NCBI RefSeq assembly: GCF_041381155.1 | Contig: NC_091134.1 | Coordinates: 3,716,001-3,780,000, forward strand | From: Argopecten irradians | Lineage: Eukaryota; Mollusca; Bivalvia; Pectinida; Pectinidae | Direction of reading: 5' to 3' | DNA: 64,000 bases | Part shown: piece after piece, positions 43,701-58,700 of the stretch | Layout of the letters: every line of letters starts with the position of its first letter | Numbering within the stretch: position 1 is the stretch's first letter | Made by a program: the position numbers and the translations under genes | The notes under the pieces: generated by a model | Told to the model about the DNA's origin: nothing | The model's input: only the letters and a program-made list of their open reading frames with translations | The model's database searches: none

Positions 43701-46700
43701 TGTTCCCATGACAATGTACTTTTAAGGAGGTCAGTCAATGAGTCCTTGACCCAGACTAGTGTATCTGAGGTCACGACAGAGTTCAATAAATCAAGTTCCT
43801 GTTTCAGTGAGGTGGCATTGAATCCATTGGTCTTGAGATGTGTCTACAAAAGGAGATGAAAAAGGCTATCACCATATCTCAATAAAACAAAAATATGACT
43901 TTTTTTATTTTAGGGTAAAAAAAATTGAAAGGGAAACAATGTCAGGTTTCTTTTTCTTTATCATTACATCCTGAGCAACATAAACATTTGTAGGCAAAAT
44001 CTGCTGCTTTTGTTTGGAATCAGTTAATTTTTCTGTCTATGAGCATTGTAATGATGCCAAGAAGCCAAGAAGATGTATGTAATTAAGTTTAATGTTTTAA
44101 TGATTATTTGTGTTTTACTCACGATAATATTGTTGAGTTTATTGCGTAGGTCTGTGACTGTCTTTTTGAAGCTATCCTGAGCAGAGTCTGTAGATTTCAG
44201 CTGGATTTCCAAATCTTTCACTTTCTGGAAGAACGATGTTCTCTCGTCCACTATCTTTTTGAGAGTTTCGATGAGTTCATCATCCCCAATTTCTGTCTCC
44301 GGAGCCTTGATACCAGGTGTGGAGTAAGTCACCTGAATGACTCGGTTACGGAATCGCTCCAGCTATAAATAGATAGGATAAAGTCAAAGGTCAGACCAGT
44401 GATCTGGAAAATTACCTCATATGGAAATAAACTTTATGCATCTTTGCTTCTAAACGTATGAACAAAACTGTCAAGCAATTCTGGAAGATGTTATTACATA
44501 TACAAGGGTCTTTTTACCACAGTTCTAAGGAATTATCAAAATAATAAAACCAAACACATATCCCCTTATAACAATAAGATTTTCTAAGTCCAGTACAGTA
44601 TTGGTCAGTTAGACTTACCCGTTTAGTGGCTTGCTCTAGATCTACCCTGACCACTCTCTCTGTCCGCTGGACATCCACAAGTTCTGCTTTGGTCTGATCC
44701 ATTTGGATTTGTGTTTTTTTCTGAATCTGTTTCTCCTCAAATACCGACAGTTTGGTTTTCTCTAGCTCCTCCTTCAGTTTACTGATCAGATCCTGGTGCT
44801 CCTGAATCTTATTTTCCGTAGACTTAAATTTCTGTAAATTACATGTAACAAAAGTGAGCTTCTGTGTGAATTTATATACCAGTGAGTTAATTATCATGTG
44901 AACTATTTGAGTGAAATATCACATATCTGAAGGTTTGAATTACTATAATAGTGACCTGTACCAACATACACTTCTATTAAAGTGGACTCCAGTGCAAGCT
45001 TCAATCACACTTCTAGTCTGTTTTTTTCTATCTAATTTGTCTTTGCATACAGAGTTATCTGCTCCTGTGGGTAGGTATCGATGGTGACATCATTATGTTG
45101 TGAGCAAACATTATGCTATTTTCTCAGAAACTATATAATCATATACTTGCTAACACATTATATCACAACTATAGTATCTATCTGAAGGGGCAGATAATTG
45201 AATAAAGAGCTTCAATGTGAAATGCTAGATTTCTTTTTGTCAGCTCTTAGTCTTATACTAATATTTAAATAATTCTGAACCGGCCATTAATGCTATAATC
45301 TTTACTAAGGTGGCAAGTGATTTCATTGATATCAGTAGTTTTTATGAAAATTTACAGATAACTACCACACAATCTAAACACTCTACCTGTCTAAGACTGA
45401 TAAGTTCCTTTTCCCGAGCGTCTCGCTCCTCTGTTGATTTTCCTGTATCCTTCATCTTATTGACCTTGGCGGTCATTGTGCTGACGTAGCCTTCTTTTTC
45501 CCTCAGCTCCTTCTTCAACATCTCAATTTCTCGTGTTAGTTTACTTATGGTAGAATCCTATAAAATGCACAGCAGAAATATTTAGGTGCAGTCAGCTAAT
45601 GTTAAATTTCCATTTTTTTTTTCTTTTTCTAAATTTTTATCTGTAGATTGCAGTAAATGCAGAGATAATTTGCTTTTTGAAGTAAAAGAAAAATAACACG
45701 TGACTAATAAGAAGTTTACTGCTGTAAACAGTGAAAATTTTCCAATATTATAATATTTATCTCACTATTCAATTTACAATATAGTGATAGTTTTGGTTTT
45801 CAACACGTATGCCATATACAACATCAAACATTTCTACAATCAAATGACAAGAAAAAATTAATAACAAAAGACTACATAAATAGACTATTTCTAGCTAGAT
45901 AAAGTTGGGAAGATGTAAATATACTTTTACAGCATGTTTAAAAGATAAAAGAAGACTTAAAAATGTATTATTTTCCCTCTAATATTAAAGCAAATTCCAG
46001 AGACAGCATGTGTATGGTTACCAATTCTGTATATTTTACTGCATTTTCTTTTTGTACAGTTCTACTTATATAAAAAGTAAGTACAAGGTATACATTGTAT
46101 TCATAAAATGATAGATTATATTTTTTTAGTATTAGTTTAAACAGGCGACAGATTATGTCCATATATTTTCCTGTAAATATTAAACATTGCACTTAATGGT
46201 TGAGCATGTTTTTGCAGCAATAAATTGCTTCTAATGTTATAATAATATATAATGAAAAACAACATCAAGTAAACAACAAGTGCAGGTGAGTGCATTAACA
46301 AAGAACCATGCAGTGCAGGCGTGCATCATCTGAGTCAACCAGGAGCTTGAAACTAAAGGATGATCAAACATTATAATTAGCATGATCAAGTAATACAGCT
46401 TAATCTGTTAGATTGCAAATCAAAAATAAAACATTCAAATAAATCACAAAGATGAAATCATTTTCAGAATCATGATGATAGTATTAACACAGAACAGAAT
46501 TCCAAGTAATGCATTAAAAGTATAAAATATGTTGAATAGAATAACACCTTATTCACATGGATTTATGGATAAAATAGTTTCTTGAGTATTAAGAAAAAGA
46601 TTGAAGAATTAGTTAGTTTATTCAAACACCCTAGCATCATCTTTCCTAATTCTTTAAGAAGGAATTGTTGATGAAAACATCGGTTTTGAAGGATCAAGAA

Positions 46701-49700
46701 ACAGGAGAAAACTTAGTTCGACATAAAAAACAATAAACACATGCATATTTCAATTCCAAATAAACAGGCAAAAACAAAACAAAAACAAACAAAAAAAACA
46801 AAAAAAAAACAACAACAATAAACCTTAATAAATACAGAATTTAAATGCCTACAGAATCATATACATGTATTTGAGAGAAAATTAAAAATGAAAGACTTGA
46901 ACATTTGTAACCAGGGTCCAGATGCAGTGAAATATATGTGCACAAAGATGTAAAGCAGACGTGCTGTTCAGAAAGGTGAAAGTCCAGAGGGTAGATGCTA
47001 TTTATGGATTCTATTGGTACATACAGCTACAAGGTTTGACGGGAAAATAAGGTGCTGGTTCTGTCTGTCCTGATACCAGTTGATTTAAAGATGTATTCAG
47101 TAGCTAGTACACAATGTTACTCAATATAAGCAGAATTATCTCCCTTTAAATCACAAATTCTAAAATTACAGTATATAAAATACCGGGGTAAGAGTTTCCA
47201 CATCAGGAATTTTTTCCTTCTTAAAATCTTTTACATTAGTTGCAAATAAAAGGAATGAATTAAAAGTGTATGAATTTTCAAAAATTATTCATCAAATTTA
47301 TATCTTTAAATGATTGGAAAATTTAAAGAAATTTTTATCTGGTTGTGAAATGTTATATCATTAAATAAACAATCTTGCATCTGGCATGTAAAATGATGTT
47401 TGGTAATTAAGTTAGATTATGTATATGGACAGACAGTACACCAATCTCTAAAGGTCAAAGGTCATGCAGGTAGTGTTAGAGTGATTAGAGACCAAACCAA
47501 CGTCAGCCAGTCTTTACCAGCGGGAACTTACTTTACTCGACAAGTCTCGCTGCATTTGTGTAACGAGCCCCGATGTGATACCCTTGTCCTTCTTAACTCT
47601 CTCCAACTCATTTTTCACATTATTTAATTCTTTAAGTTTGAGAGAGAGTTCATCGGTCATAAGAGGTGGACTAGAGGAGCGGTCTAACTGGGCATTGGTC
47701 AACTGTGATAAGTGAAATAAGACCATGCTTATAAATGTGAGCAGCTCAGTGAAATATACCAAACTGCTTTGCATTAAAACAAAATATAAAAAGATTGAGC
47801 AGACAGAAAATCAGAACTTTATGGTGTAAATAAAAGAAAGTACATGTAATTATATAATGATCAAAATTAATTACTGGACATACATAATTAGAACAACGAA
47901 AAGAAAAAATAACTATTTCAAAGATATCTCATAGAAAATACAAAACAACAATTTTGCATGGATTTTGTATCATTAAACAAGATTTTTTTAAATTAGAAAT
48001 CAAAACAAATACTTCTTTCTTTAATCTAAAGAAGGACTTTCATGCATGGGTTGAATTTTGACTTATTTTTATACACATATTGCATCTTTGCAGCTTATAC
48101 TCAGGTGTGACTTATAATCCAGTAAATATATATACCTAAATTTATGTGTATGTAACTTTAATGCTAGTGTTTTATCTAACGCATGCATGGAAAAATTAGC
48201 TGAAAATATTTTATCATTATAATTTTCCTCTTAATTTTGACACTTCCAATTTAAAAAAAAAATTAATGAATGAAAATTAAACAAGGAAAAACATTTATAA
48301 TAACATTTAGAACAAAATCAAAGTCAGGAATGTAAATCTGTGGATAGTGAAAATAATTCTGCATTTGTCAATAATTTTGTAAAAAGATAAAAACAAATGA
48401 TTTTGCTGAAATTAAACAAAATGTCAGGAAAAAAATATTTATGTGAACATGTTTTCTGTGATAGGGATGTTTGTGATTTTGGTCTGAGGAAATAACAATT
48501 GATTTGTGCTACATTCAGTCGGATTTTGTTATAAATTGTTTACCTGTATTGCATGAAACTGGGATAAAGGAAAATTAATTCTCATAGATAAAAACCAGCA
48601 ATGGTGTATAAAATATTCATACATTTTTCACAAGCTCCGTTAGTTTAAAAATCACCGTTTGAATAAGAGGTTTGAGTTAATTTGATTGAATTAAGTCAAA
48701 TGATGATATGTAACTTAAAGATGCCCTATTGCTGATAAATGGCATTTTTTCACTATCAAAAACAGGAGCAGATGATTTAGTATTTTTCCTCGGTAACAAA
48801 AGATACTTTCTTTACACTATCACCACTATTGAAAAGTTTGAGCTTCTAATTTTACTTCAAGACAAAAATATTGAAAATAATTGCATCCCGAAAAAAACAA
48901 CTTGGCACTATGTCCTATATATAGAATGAAGTATTGATTGCGCATGCACCAAAAGCAAAATAAATTATTTCATAACATTTTTTTGTGTTTATTAAAAATA
49001 TATATATGTATACACGATTAAACACCAATTATTATTAAATTGATGAATATCGTTTATGATCTGTCGGCGGTGGAGCGTCTTTAAATTCTTAATCCATATT
49101 CATTTGTTTCCAATAAGATAGCTCATGTAAGTGTTGAAAAATGGACAAAAATACACAAAGTATGAGACATTTACGGTATTGCAAAATGTTTTAGAAAGTT
49201 AAGGATAACAGAAATTAAGGTAATGATAATGCTAAAACAGGTTACCATAATATAAGGTCATATTGCTAGGCTAAGGCTACAGGTATCTATTGGACCTGGG
49301 TAAATCTACGTAAGTAACAAATCTCATGCAAATGTGTACGTGTCGAGTTCCTATAGCTTACTGCCTAATCACGGAGAAGTTATACAATATAGGCACTATA
49401 ACATTGACACAAGCACAAAACTAACACCAATAATGAAATAACCTATAATTTAGATCCACCAAATCTTCACTTAATTTTTTTTTTTTTTTTTTTTAACAAA
49501 AGTGGTTGTTTTACATTAATTAAAAGAAAAGGGTTACTAAACAACTGATAGAATCTATACCAACAACATCACATAGATAAGATAATGGTAATCCCATATT
49601 AGCCTACACAGCACTGCGCTATATACAATATTAGACAATGGCATCTTTTATTCAGCTAGTTCTACATCTAAGTGTACACAGACCATACCCCTTTGATATT

Positions 49701-52700
49701 CCAGTCACAGATTATGGTAAAATACATTGACCAAAGGCACAGTTACAGCAGTACAGACCGGTCCCTTTCTCTACTTCTCAAGAAATAAGGGACCCCAATC
49801 TCTACACTGTGGTAACATAGCCATGCAATGATTATTTAACAAAAAAAAACAAAAACAAAAAACCACACTTTTAAACAATTTCGGGAGGCTTGAATAAATT
49901 GTCAGTTCTGAAAGATGTAGAGGGTTATAATATAAATAAAAAAATCACGAAGTCAGAACTTATATAACTTAGGAATTTTAAAGTTATTAACTTTTTCTAT
50001 ACCATTCAGTAACTGGAACATTTTTACCCATAATAACAGACAAACTTTGGTCTTTAACAAATATTAATTACCTTTAGTTAACAGGACAAAATTCATATTT
50101 TGCTAAAACTACTGTAGATATTCATCAAACAGTAAAATCAGAGACATAACCATACCTGTTCCCTCATGGCGATAATTTCCTGGTTTTTAGAAGTAAGTTC
50201 CGTTTCCAGGGCGACAACACGCTGTGACAGGTCGGTGTCGGAGCCCATGATAAGTGGTCCCTGTGTAGTAAGACGATGCTGAAGCTCCGAAATCTGTTGC
50301 TGCATTTGTTGTAACATCTGGTCTTTACGTTGGGAGTTGGCCTCCACATTACGTAGACTAGACACTTCCTCCATCAGAGATATTATCTTTTGTTCCTGAA
50401 ATGTACAATATGGTTGGCAATAGACGAAAAGTCAGGTAAGCCCTTTAACATGGAAAAGAAAACTTAAAGGGGAATCTTAAGAAGGATTTACATAAGAAGT
50501 ATTTTGAAGAATTATTATTGTAGCGATTTAGTCAAGAAAATCAAGAGACACACAAGAAAAAAAATTCAGCTCTTGGTGTCACAATGGCTGTCAATACTAT
50601 TCATTTTAATTTGCTTTAATATTGATAGGGGGTGAAGTGTGATAATTGCTTTTCAGTTTTTGTATTTGTGACTCTCTACCTTTTCTTGTAGTGTGTTGCC
50701 TACTATGGGAACTGCTACCGGTGGTCGTCTGTCCAGTCCGTTAGTCCAGCCTCCCGATACACCTTAAAGGATCGATGTAGATGATAATAATTACTGGCAT
50801 CGAGATGTAGGAAATGTTTAACTAAAATGGACACACAATTACTATAAACCTTAACTTGATGTAAATGGCATCTCTCCCTACTCTGGCCTTTGTCAGACCT
50901 TTTTCAGAACTTCCTCAGAACTTCCTCAGGCCTTCCTCTGGCCTTTCTCTGGCCTTTGTCAGGGCTTCCTCAGGCCTTTCTCTGGTCTTTCTCAGAACTT
51001 CCTCAGGCCTTCCTCTGGCCTTTCTCTGGCCTTTGTCAGGGCTTCCTCAGGCCTTTCTCTGGTCTTTCTCAGAACTTCCTCATGCCTTCCTCTGGCCTTT
51101 CTCAGGACTTTCTCAGGACTTCCTCTGGCCTTTCTCAGGACTTCCTCTGGCCTTTCTCAGGGATTCCTCTTGCATTTCTCTAGCATTTCTCTAGCCTTCC
51201 TCACGACTTCCTCAGGCCTTTCTCTGGCCTTTATCAGAACTTTTTCAGGACTTCCTCAGGCCTTTCTCTGGCCTTCATCAGAACATTTTCAGGACTTCCT
51301 TAGGCCTTTCTCTGGCCTTTCTCATGACTTTCTCAGGACTTCCTCAGATCTTTCTCATGACTTTCTAAGGACTTCCTCAGGCCTTTCTCTGGCCTTTCTC
51401 ATGACTTTCTCAGGACTTCCTCAGGCCTTTCTCTGGCCTTTCTCAGGACTTCCTCAGGCCTTTCTCAGGACTTCTTCAGGCCTTTCTCAGGCCTTAATCT
51501 CAAGACTTTTTCAGGACTTTCTTTGTTCAAATAATAATGAGATAGCAACTGTGACATCATGACATTTTGCAAACAAGTAATGACAGAGATTTATCACCTT
51601 TAGCTTAAAAGGGCTTGCCTGAAGTAGGTATCTCTCGATAAAAAATTGATGAACACAACATACTACCTGACAATCATGCTGAAAATGATGAATTAAAATG
51701 TTATATATTGACCCCAATGTACCGACAGATTCCTGTGACATTTCTTACGAACAGATCACTATGACATTACACTGTACTTACCGACAGATCGCTGTGACAT
51801 TGCTGGTGACTGTATTGGTGAAGTTAAGTTCTGCACCCCACCAAACGCTCCGTTAACCCTTCGGGCAGAGCTTGCTGCTGATCCCGCACTAAGGGGCCTA
51901 GCTGACCCTGCACTGAGGGGTCGTGCCCTTAATGAAACTGGAGGGCGAGGGACTGGCTGATTTGTTGGCGTCCACACCGCGGATGGGATGGTGATAGTGG
52001 CCGGGCCTGTGGATAAGTAAGGGAGGTTCATAGCTCCCGGGTTTATAGACGGTGGAGCGTCTGCCTGTACATAGTTCATAGTATCAGAGAGCAAGGTCAG
52101 GGGCTGGCTCCAGGCTGGCCGCTGTTGGACAGGAGGGTACGCTATCTGTAAACATAAACAACATAAAGTGTAATATTATTCTTATAATAATGAAAATACC
52201 TTATATGAAATTAGAAGACAAAAATGACCATAAAATGATAGCTTAAATTCAACATAACTACACCAACATAATCACAACTTATTTTAAGAAAGACAAAGGA
52301 AAGCTGTGCAGATGACGATTAAATAATACACATCATAATCACCCCGCCAAACATCCATTCTATTGAATTCAGCTGGATGTTATCAATATAGTAAGCATTA
52401 AATTAAATCACAAATTAGTAAATTACACTACCCGAAATTCATTCAAACATTAAGAAACATCGCATCGTAATGCTTTTAAATTCATTATACATGTATAATA
52501 TGTACATTGTCGACTATGACTACATACCAAGATGTGCACAGCCTACATTTAGTCATAACTAAGTTTTCAATCTATCATTTTAAAAATTTGTTTGTAAGCA
52601 GCATGATCAAGAATACCCTAGCATTTCTTAAAATCAGTTCAAAATGACATGATTCTTGGACCTAGTTGTTGTAAATTTCGATATGCTGCAATAATATATG

Positions 52701-55700
52701 TCATGTTATTCAAGTATAAGTACACAGAGCATAAAAAAACTGATCATTTTCAACAAAATGTTTGCATGCATAAAGAACATAATCCAGATGATTAAGTTTC
52801 AAAAGGATTCAGGGTTTAAAGTATAACAAAACCTGAAACTCAATTATCTCTTTTTCCTTTCACATAATTTTATAAATGAGTTGCATATCTTACAGACACA
52901 AAACAGGACTTATAATAAGGCCGTATCGAAAATTGATTTACAATTTATCACCAAGAATAGGACAGACCCTTAAGCTCAATTTAAAATGGGTAGATCCTTT
53001 GGGGTTTAGGCTATCTTTTTGACCTTTTTGTTGTATCCAGGTAGATTACAGGTGTAATCCGTCTCGACATTAATACACACCTCACCATGGCTCTGGGATA
53101 GAGGCCGACCGCTTGGAGGCCGTGGGTGTCTTGTCATTTTTTGTTTACACTTTTTTCCATTTATTTTTTTATCATTATGCTAAGTTTTCAACCCAGGCCA
53201 GTGTTTGGATCATAACTTTTAAGCTGTTCTCTTGTCTAAGCGAGAAAAACCTTCAAATGTCGCAGATGATAATTTTTCTTCTACTTTAGAACACTTTGTG
53301 GATTTACAAAATTAATTTTTTTTTAATTTCTGAAATTTTTTAATCCTCAGCTTTTAAAACTCTGACGTCCTTTTAATCCAGCAGAAATGTTTGTAGTCCA
53401 CACACATTTCTTTCTCCAGAGCTATATTTGATGTTTTGTGTTTGCTGGTCACTGCCTTCTGTAATTTTAATTCATCATGTTAGTTCAAACTCTGTTGACA
53501 ATAGGAGATCAATTTCACACAATTAACACCATTCTTATAACCACTGACATGTGCTATTTCCTGGGTTTTAATTGAAGAGTTTACAAACATACTGATTGCT
53601 TAACACTGTTTCTTTTAATGCAAAATAAATACTCTCCAAAATTTCTGAACGCTTTTTGTCTTGAACGATGTTTTGAATCAACAGTTATTTAGTGTTGGTC
53701 CACTACTTGTGACAATTGGTATCCCTCTTGTAGATCATCGTCCTGGTCCAAGGACAAATTTAACAAGGCTTGGTACCATACCAGGTCAACAATGTAATTA
53801 TATCTGTGTAAAATCACAGGGTCCGTGTTGACTTTTTATCCATCCATGTAGAAATCAATAACAATCGGAAAAGTAAGCAGACAACTACGTGACCAGGTAC
53901 GAATGGTTGTAGCCATACTTTACTGTGTGTATACATTGACAATCACTAAGGGCAGTACAGGACTCGGGTATCAGTGACCAAAAAACCAAGGCTGGCAACT
54001 CATTATATATTAATATTGCTAACTCATAAATCATGATCATTATATAATTCCTGATACAATTAACTCCCAACAGATCGGTGAACAATATATCCGGCAGTAG
54101 ACCCATACTGACAGTTGTTCAGCCCACGGATGTCTCTATGACAGACTCGCCGCAGTCTGTACACTTATAACAATAGGTTTCCTACGCTCGATCACCGAAC
54201 TTCAGTTCTTGATAAATCGGCCAAATTATTGATAGGAAGCTATTGAAATTGGACATGCGACTACAATCTTCACACACTGATATTAAATATCTGATAGCCT
54301 TCGGAATATGTTGGTCGAGCTGGTGATATCTCAATCTGTGACATGTTATACTGTATCAAGTTATACTCCAGTCTTTATGTGGGAAAATTATGTAAGCTTA
54401 CTCCACTCTTCAAAATCTATGCTTTTATCCAAGAATACAAAATCAAATTTTAAAAGAAGATATAATCGTAATTAAAAACAGGTACATGTAAAAATATTTG
54501 TTTTTCATGCAGTAATTGGTTTATAAAGTTACATTTGTTATCAGAGTCATGGAGAATCATTTAATTGGTAAATACTATGTTAAATATCTAAACACTTAAT
54601 GCATAATTTAAAATATAATAATACAGGTGAACTTGTAATATTACCTCTATATAGATCTATGATATATATGATAGTATAGTGCTTCATGTGAATTGCAAAA
54701 CATTAAATATGTGGTCTGTACAACAAAGTACAAAGTAACATGCAATTAAACTAAATTGTTTCTGGTACACATCTCTCTAGGATAAGATACTATATAAACG
54801 AGTATACAATAAAAGCCCTGAGAGTATTTTAAACATTAGTCCTTGTTATGTGGGGGTTAAACCAATACCAACTTCAACATTCATACGATTCTTAAAGAAA
54901 AAAAACCTACAGATTACAATAGTAATATGGAATAGAACCGACAAAGTTTACGTCCAATACACAGTCGATTAAGACTTTAGCTACCATTCCAACAATAGAG
55001 CCACTAGGGCCAATACTGAGCACTATTTAACCTGTAATTGTTGACAGTGTAATTTAAAAAGCCTACAAGTTTTAATGCTCAAGTACAGATATAGAAATGT
55101 ACAGATTGTGGCAAATTTTCCCAAACAGGTTTACGAATGTTAAAAGGATCTCATTAAGTTTTAATTAGGACTAGAGATATGAATGAGAGTGAATCTGATG
55201 AGAGATGACAGGTATGGACATGTTGGTATTTGTAAAACAGTAGGTAGTCAGGCTTGGTAGCCGAGGAACCTCGACAGCCGTGTATAATGTCGGCGATTCC
55301 TTTACCAATATACATTTATACCTGTGTGGGATCAAGACGACCTTATGGCTACACAAAATACTTCCCATGGGCGTTTCTACTCCCTACATATTTTGTAACA
55401 GACAACCCATTGAAATATTAAATCTTTTGATATGCTGTTCCAAGGGCAATTTTCATCCATGACTTGTGAAACATAGCAAAGACACATACCTAAACGGGAT
55501 CTCAGTAAAGCAATCATTTCTCTGTTGATTTGATTCTATTAAGTACACATAATGCTGTATGAAATAACACTATATAAGGAAGTTGTCAGAAAAATAAATA
55601 AATTCATAGATTATTTTAAAAATTGAAATGTGATGCATTATAAGAAAATTATTCCTTACCCCATATTTATCGCTGTAATAATCACTCTTGGACAACTCCA

Positions 55701-58700
55701 TATCAAAATGTGTGATTGATATTTATAAACATAAATTAGGAATGCTTGTGTAGCCCAGATCTAGATTGGGTCTTCCATTAACCGCATTAATATATGTAAT
55801 ACACACAATCCCCTTAGACTTAATTGATTCCACAGAAGAAAAGATTATCCTCATATATTGCACATGTCGCCTAAAAGTCACATAAATCCATCCATTCAAA
55901 TATCTCCATTATCATTAACGTAGCACAATTATACTCCAATAGACAAGTACAGTGTTTAAAACACTCAATTCACATTGGAATACTCCATTTAAAAGTGACT
56001 ATATGTTTTTAATTCCATGAACATAAATAATTTCAAAAATGTTTGTCAAAAGCTCCATTTTCCGAAACACCAGGAGTAAGACGGACACAGCATACAAAAT
56101 CAGCCAACATTTCACCTGTGAAAGTCTACAAGCTGTCTGCTGTTGATCATCGTAACTATGACTGAAAACCTATAAATACAAGTGTTTGACACAGGACACC
56201 CTCAGATAGTTCAATTCTTTGAGACATGCACAACAAACAAAACTTCAGATTTTCACAGCTCCTCATGCACCAGAGTTCGGGTGCTTTAGACTCCGGCATA
56301 TCTATGTGACTAGGAAAGACTTCTATTAGCTAGTCGAGTATAGATCCAAGAGTAAACACTCGTATGGACAAAATGGATCGTTCTGCAGTTTGTGTTGGAA
56401 ACTATCTCTGTGTACCTACGGTAGATATCCGTAATTACAACACAAACATAACTTTAAACGACAAACTTTCCAATTTATAAATCATTAAGATATTAGTTAC
56501 CTGTAACGGTAAAAGCTATTGTTCCCAAGAAGCATACATTGATATTGGCAGAAACAATTCTACTAACCAAATCAAATATACCGGTGGTATATAGAATTTA
56601 CCTGTAAAGAATCTAAAATGACATTTTACTTTTTATGCCAACACTGTCTTTGGAGAAACATTTAACTTAAATGAAATTATGCTATTTGAAATTCTCCAAA
56701 GTCAATGTCCTTTACCACATCGATTGAAATCAGGAACATTTTTGAGTAGGTGTTGTTTTGTAATCTTAGGTACGGAGAGGGGCTATATGATTAAGTAGAG
56801 TACAAATAAACCTGTTGGCAGATAAGTTTGAATTTTCTGGGGCGCCATGTGTACATTTATCACTTTGTTTTTAATAATGACTCTTTGTATCGATTGTTGA
56901 TTTTACCTAAGTCTAGATAGCTTTGAACACGAGGAACAAAATGCATTTTTAATGTTTTAATCACTTGAAAATTAGACATTTAAGTATTATTGTCTTGTTG
57001 GGCTTTACACACATTGTGCATGTCATTACACAATGGTTAGACCTTTATAGGCATCCAGTATTGTATATGTGTTATCTTATATAGGTACAAAGTGAAGACA
57101 TTTGTTAGACTTATAATAGTTTGGTATGTTCAAACTTACAGGAGGAATCTTTTGTTTCTAAATAAAGAAATTTAAAAACACAGCGTTACAGATACCTAAG
57201 GAGATCATATTCATAAGTTTTCTTGATTCATTAGTTATGAAAATCCTTTCATTACTTTTAAACTATACAACATAATTAGAAAGTTTACAAAAGCTTTCCT
57301 TATTCTTCTGTCATATAGCTCAGAGATATCAAAGATATTTTTTTTCTTTAAGCCTTAATATATCATATCAAAATCAATTCTTACAGATAAACAATTAGAA
57401 AATCCAATATTTTTCTTCAAATATTAATTGAATTTAACTAATGCAATATTTCTTTCTCCTCCCAGTGAATTAGATTGACTTACAGCACTGAATCAGTCAA
57501 TGATCTTCCACCCAACCCCCCAACCCATCTGAAAATCAAGAAATGTTTTCAAAGGGATTGAGACACAGAGACAGTGTTTAAAGGGTCTTCAGAAGAAAAG
57601 ATGATAAAAGAGAACTTTATAAAAAGTAACAAAGGAAAAATTAAGATAAAAGGAAGAGTATAGAAAATATGGTATACAATAATATTTGATTGGATCACAA
57701 AGATAAACTAATAGGTACACATACAATATACATGTACATCTAAAAAAGTGTCTACAACATCTCTATAATCCAGGAACTATAAATATACATATGTCATTGA
57801 CAAATATGCCTTTATGGTCAAAACAAATTGATAATTTTTTCAAGCCATTTTTAAAATGAGACACTGGGTTAGGATTTTTTAAAATCTTTTAGAAGTAATT
57901 ATTATAAATTATCCAAACTAGTTAACTACTGGTAGTAAATTTGTGAATAACACTTTTTAAAATGACATTTCACCAATTCTGTTCCAGTATGTTAAAATCT
58001 ACAGTTTATCGTAATACAGTTAAAGGGAGACAACAAAAAATCTTTTTTATATCATTTGGTTGAAGAAGAAAATGATAGGCAATAATAATGAGAAGCAAAA
58101 GGTCAAAACATTTGACCTTGATAAGTTAGGTTAAAGGTTAAAGGTTAAAGATGATAATACCTGCTGGAATCCTGTGGGCCTTTCTTGTCGAGCCTGGGAG
58201 GAAATAGTCATGGTACGGTGAGAAATGAATGGGAGAGGGTCATGACACATGAAAAATGTCGACTCTAATTGTACATATGTGTTAATTCTAAAATAATTAC
58301 TAAACAATCTATAATAATATTCATGATTTCTGAAGAGAAAAGTATCACAGTGTTTTATAGATGTTTCAAATTTAAATCCAGTTTGTTATATACCAACTAC
58401 TTATGAATAACAAAACAGTATAAGCTACACATTTAAATAAGATGGTTAAATTATCTGAATTGTATTAGTAGGTAGAAATTCATATTAGCTGATGATTTCA
58501 CTCTGAATATTTCAAAAACCATGTTATATTTATATTTAATTCTGTCAAATGTGTATCATAATATATGCATGTTAGTGATAAATAGAAATTATTGATATAC
58601 ATCTACATTTCACCACAAACACTCGCTAAATTAAAATCAAACATCTCGTCAGCTAACACAGCAAATTTAAATCTACAACATTCAATCAATTGGCTTCTCA

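Larger units (their letters stand above)
52146..57139. other. FHAD1: long FHAD1 intron with two possible internal start exons
   Basis: A 5.0-kb intron between the 18-nt microexon and the proline-rich exon. Apart from the two ATG-starting candidates at 53,081-53,137 and 55,660-55,701, I see no repeats or coding sequence. A weaker exon-like stretch (H-S-Y-D-D-Q-Q-Q-T-A-C-R-L-S-Q, about 56,118-56,163) has good splice sites but an entry phase that does not fit phase-0 neighbours. Confidence 0.4.

Noticed and set aside
50865..51562. Three overlapping plus-strand open frames rich in S-G-L-F
   Set aside because: Translations of a CT-rich 10-12-bp minisatellite lying antisense in an FHAD1 intron; all frames look alike.
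57480..57530. Possible extra FHAD1 exon with good splice sites
   Set aside because: In the required phase 0 it reads into TGA after eleven codons; it would only be a poison exon and has no protein-like composition.
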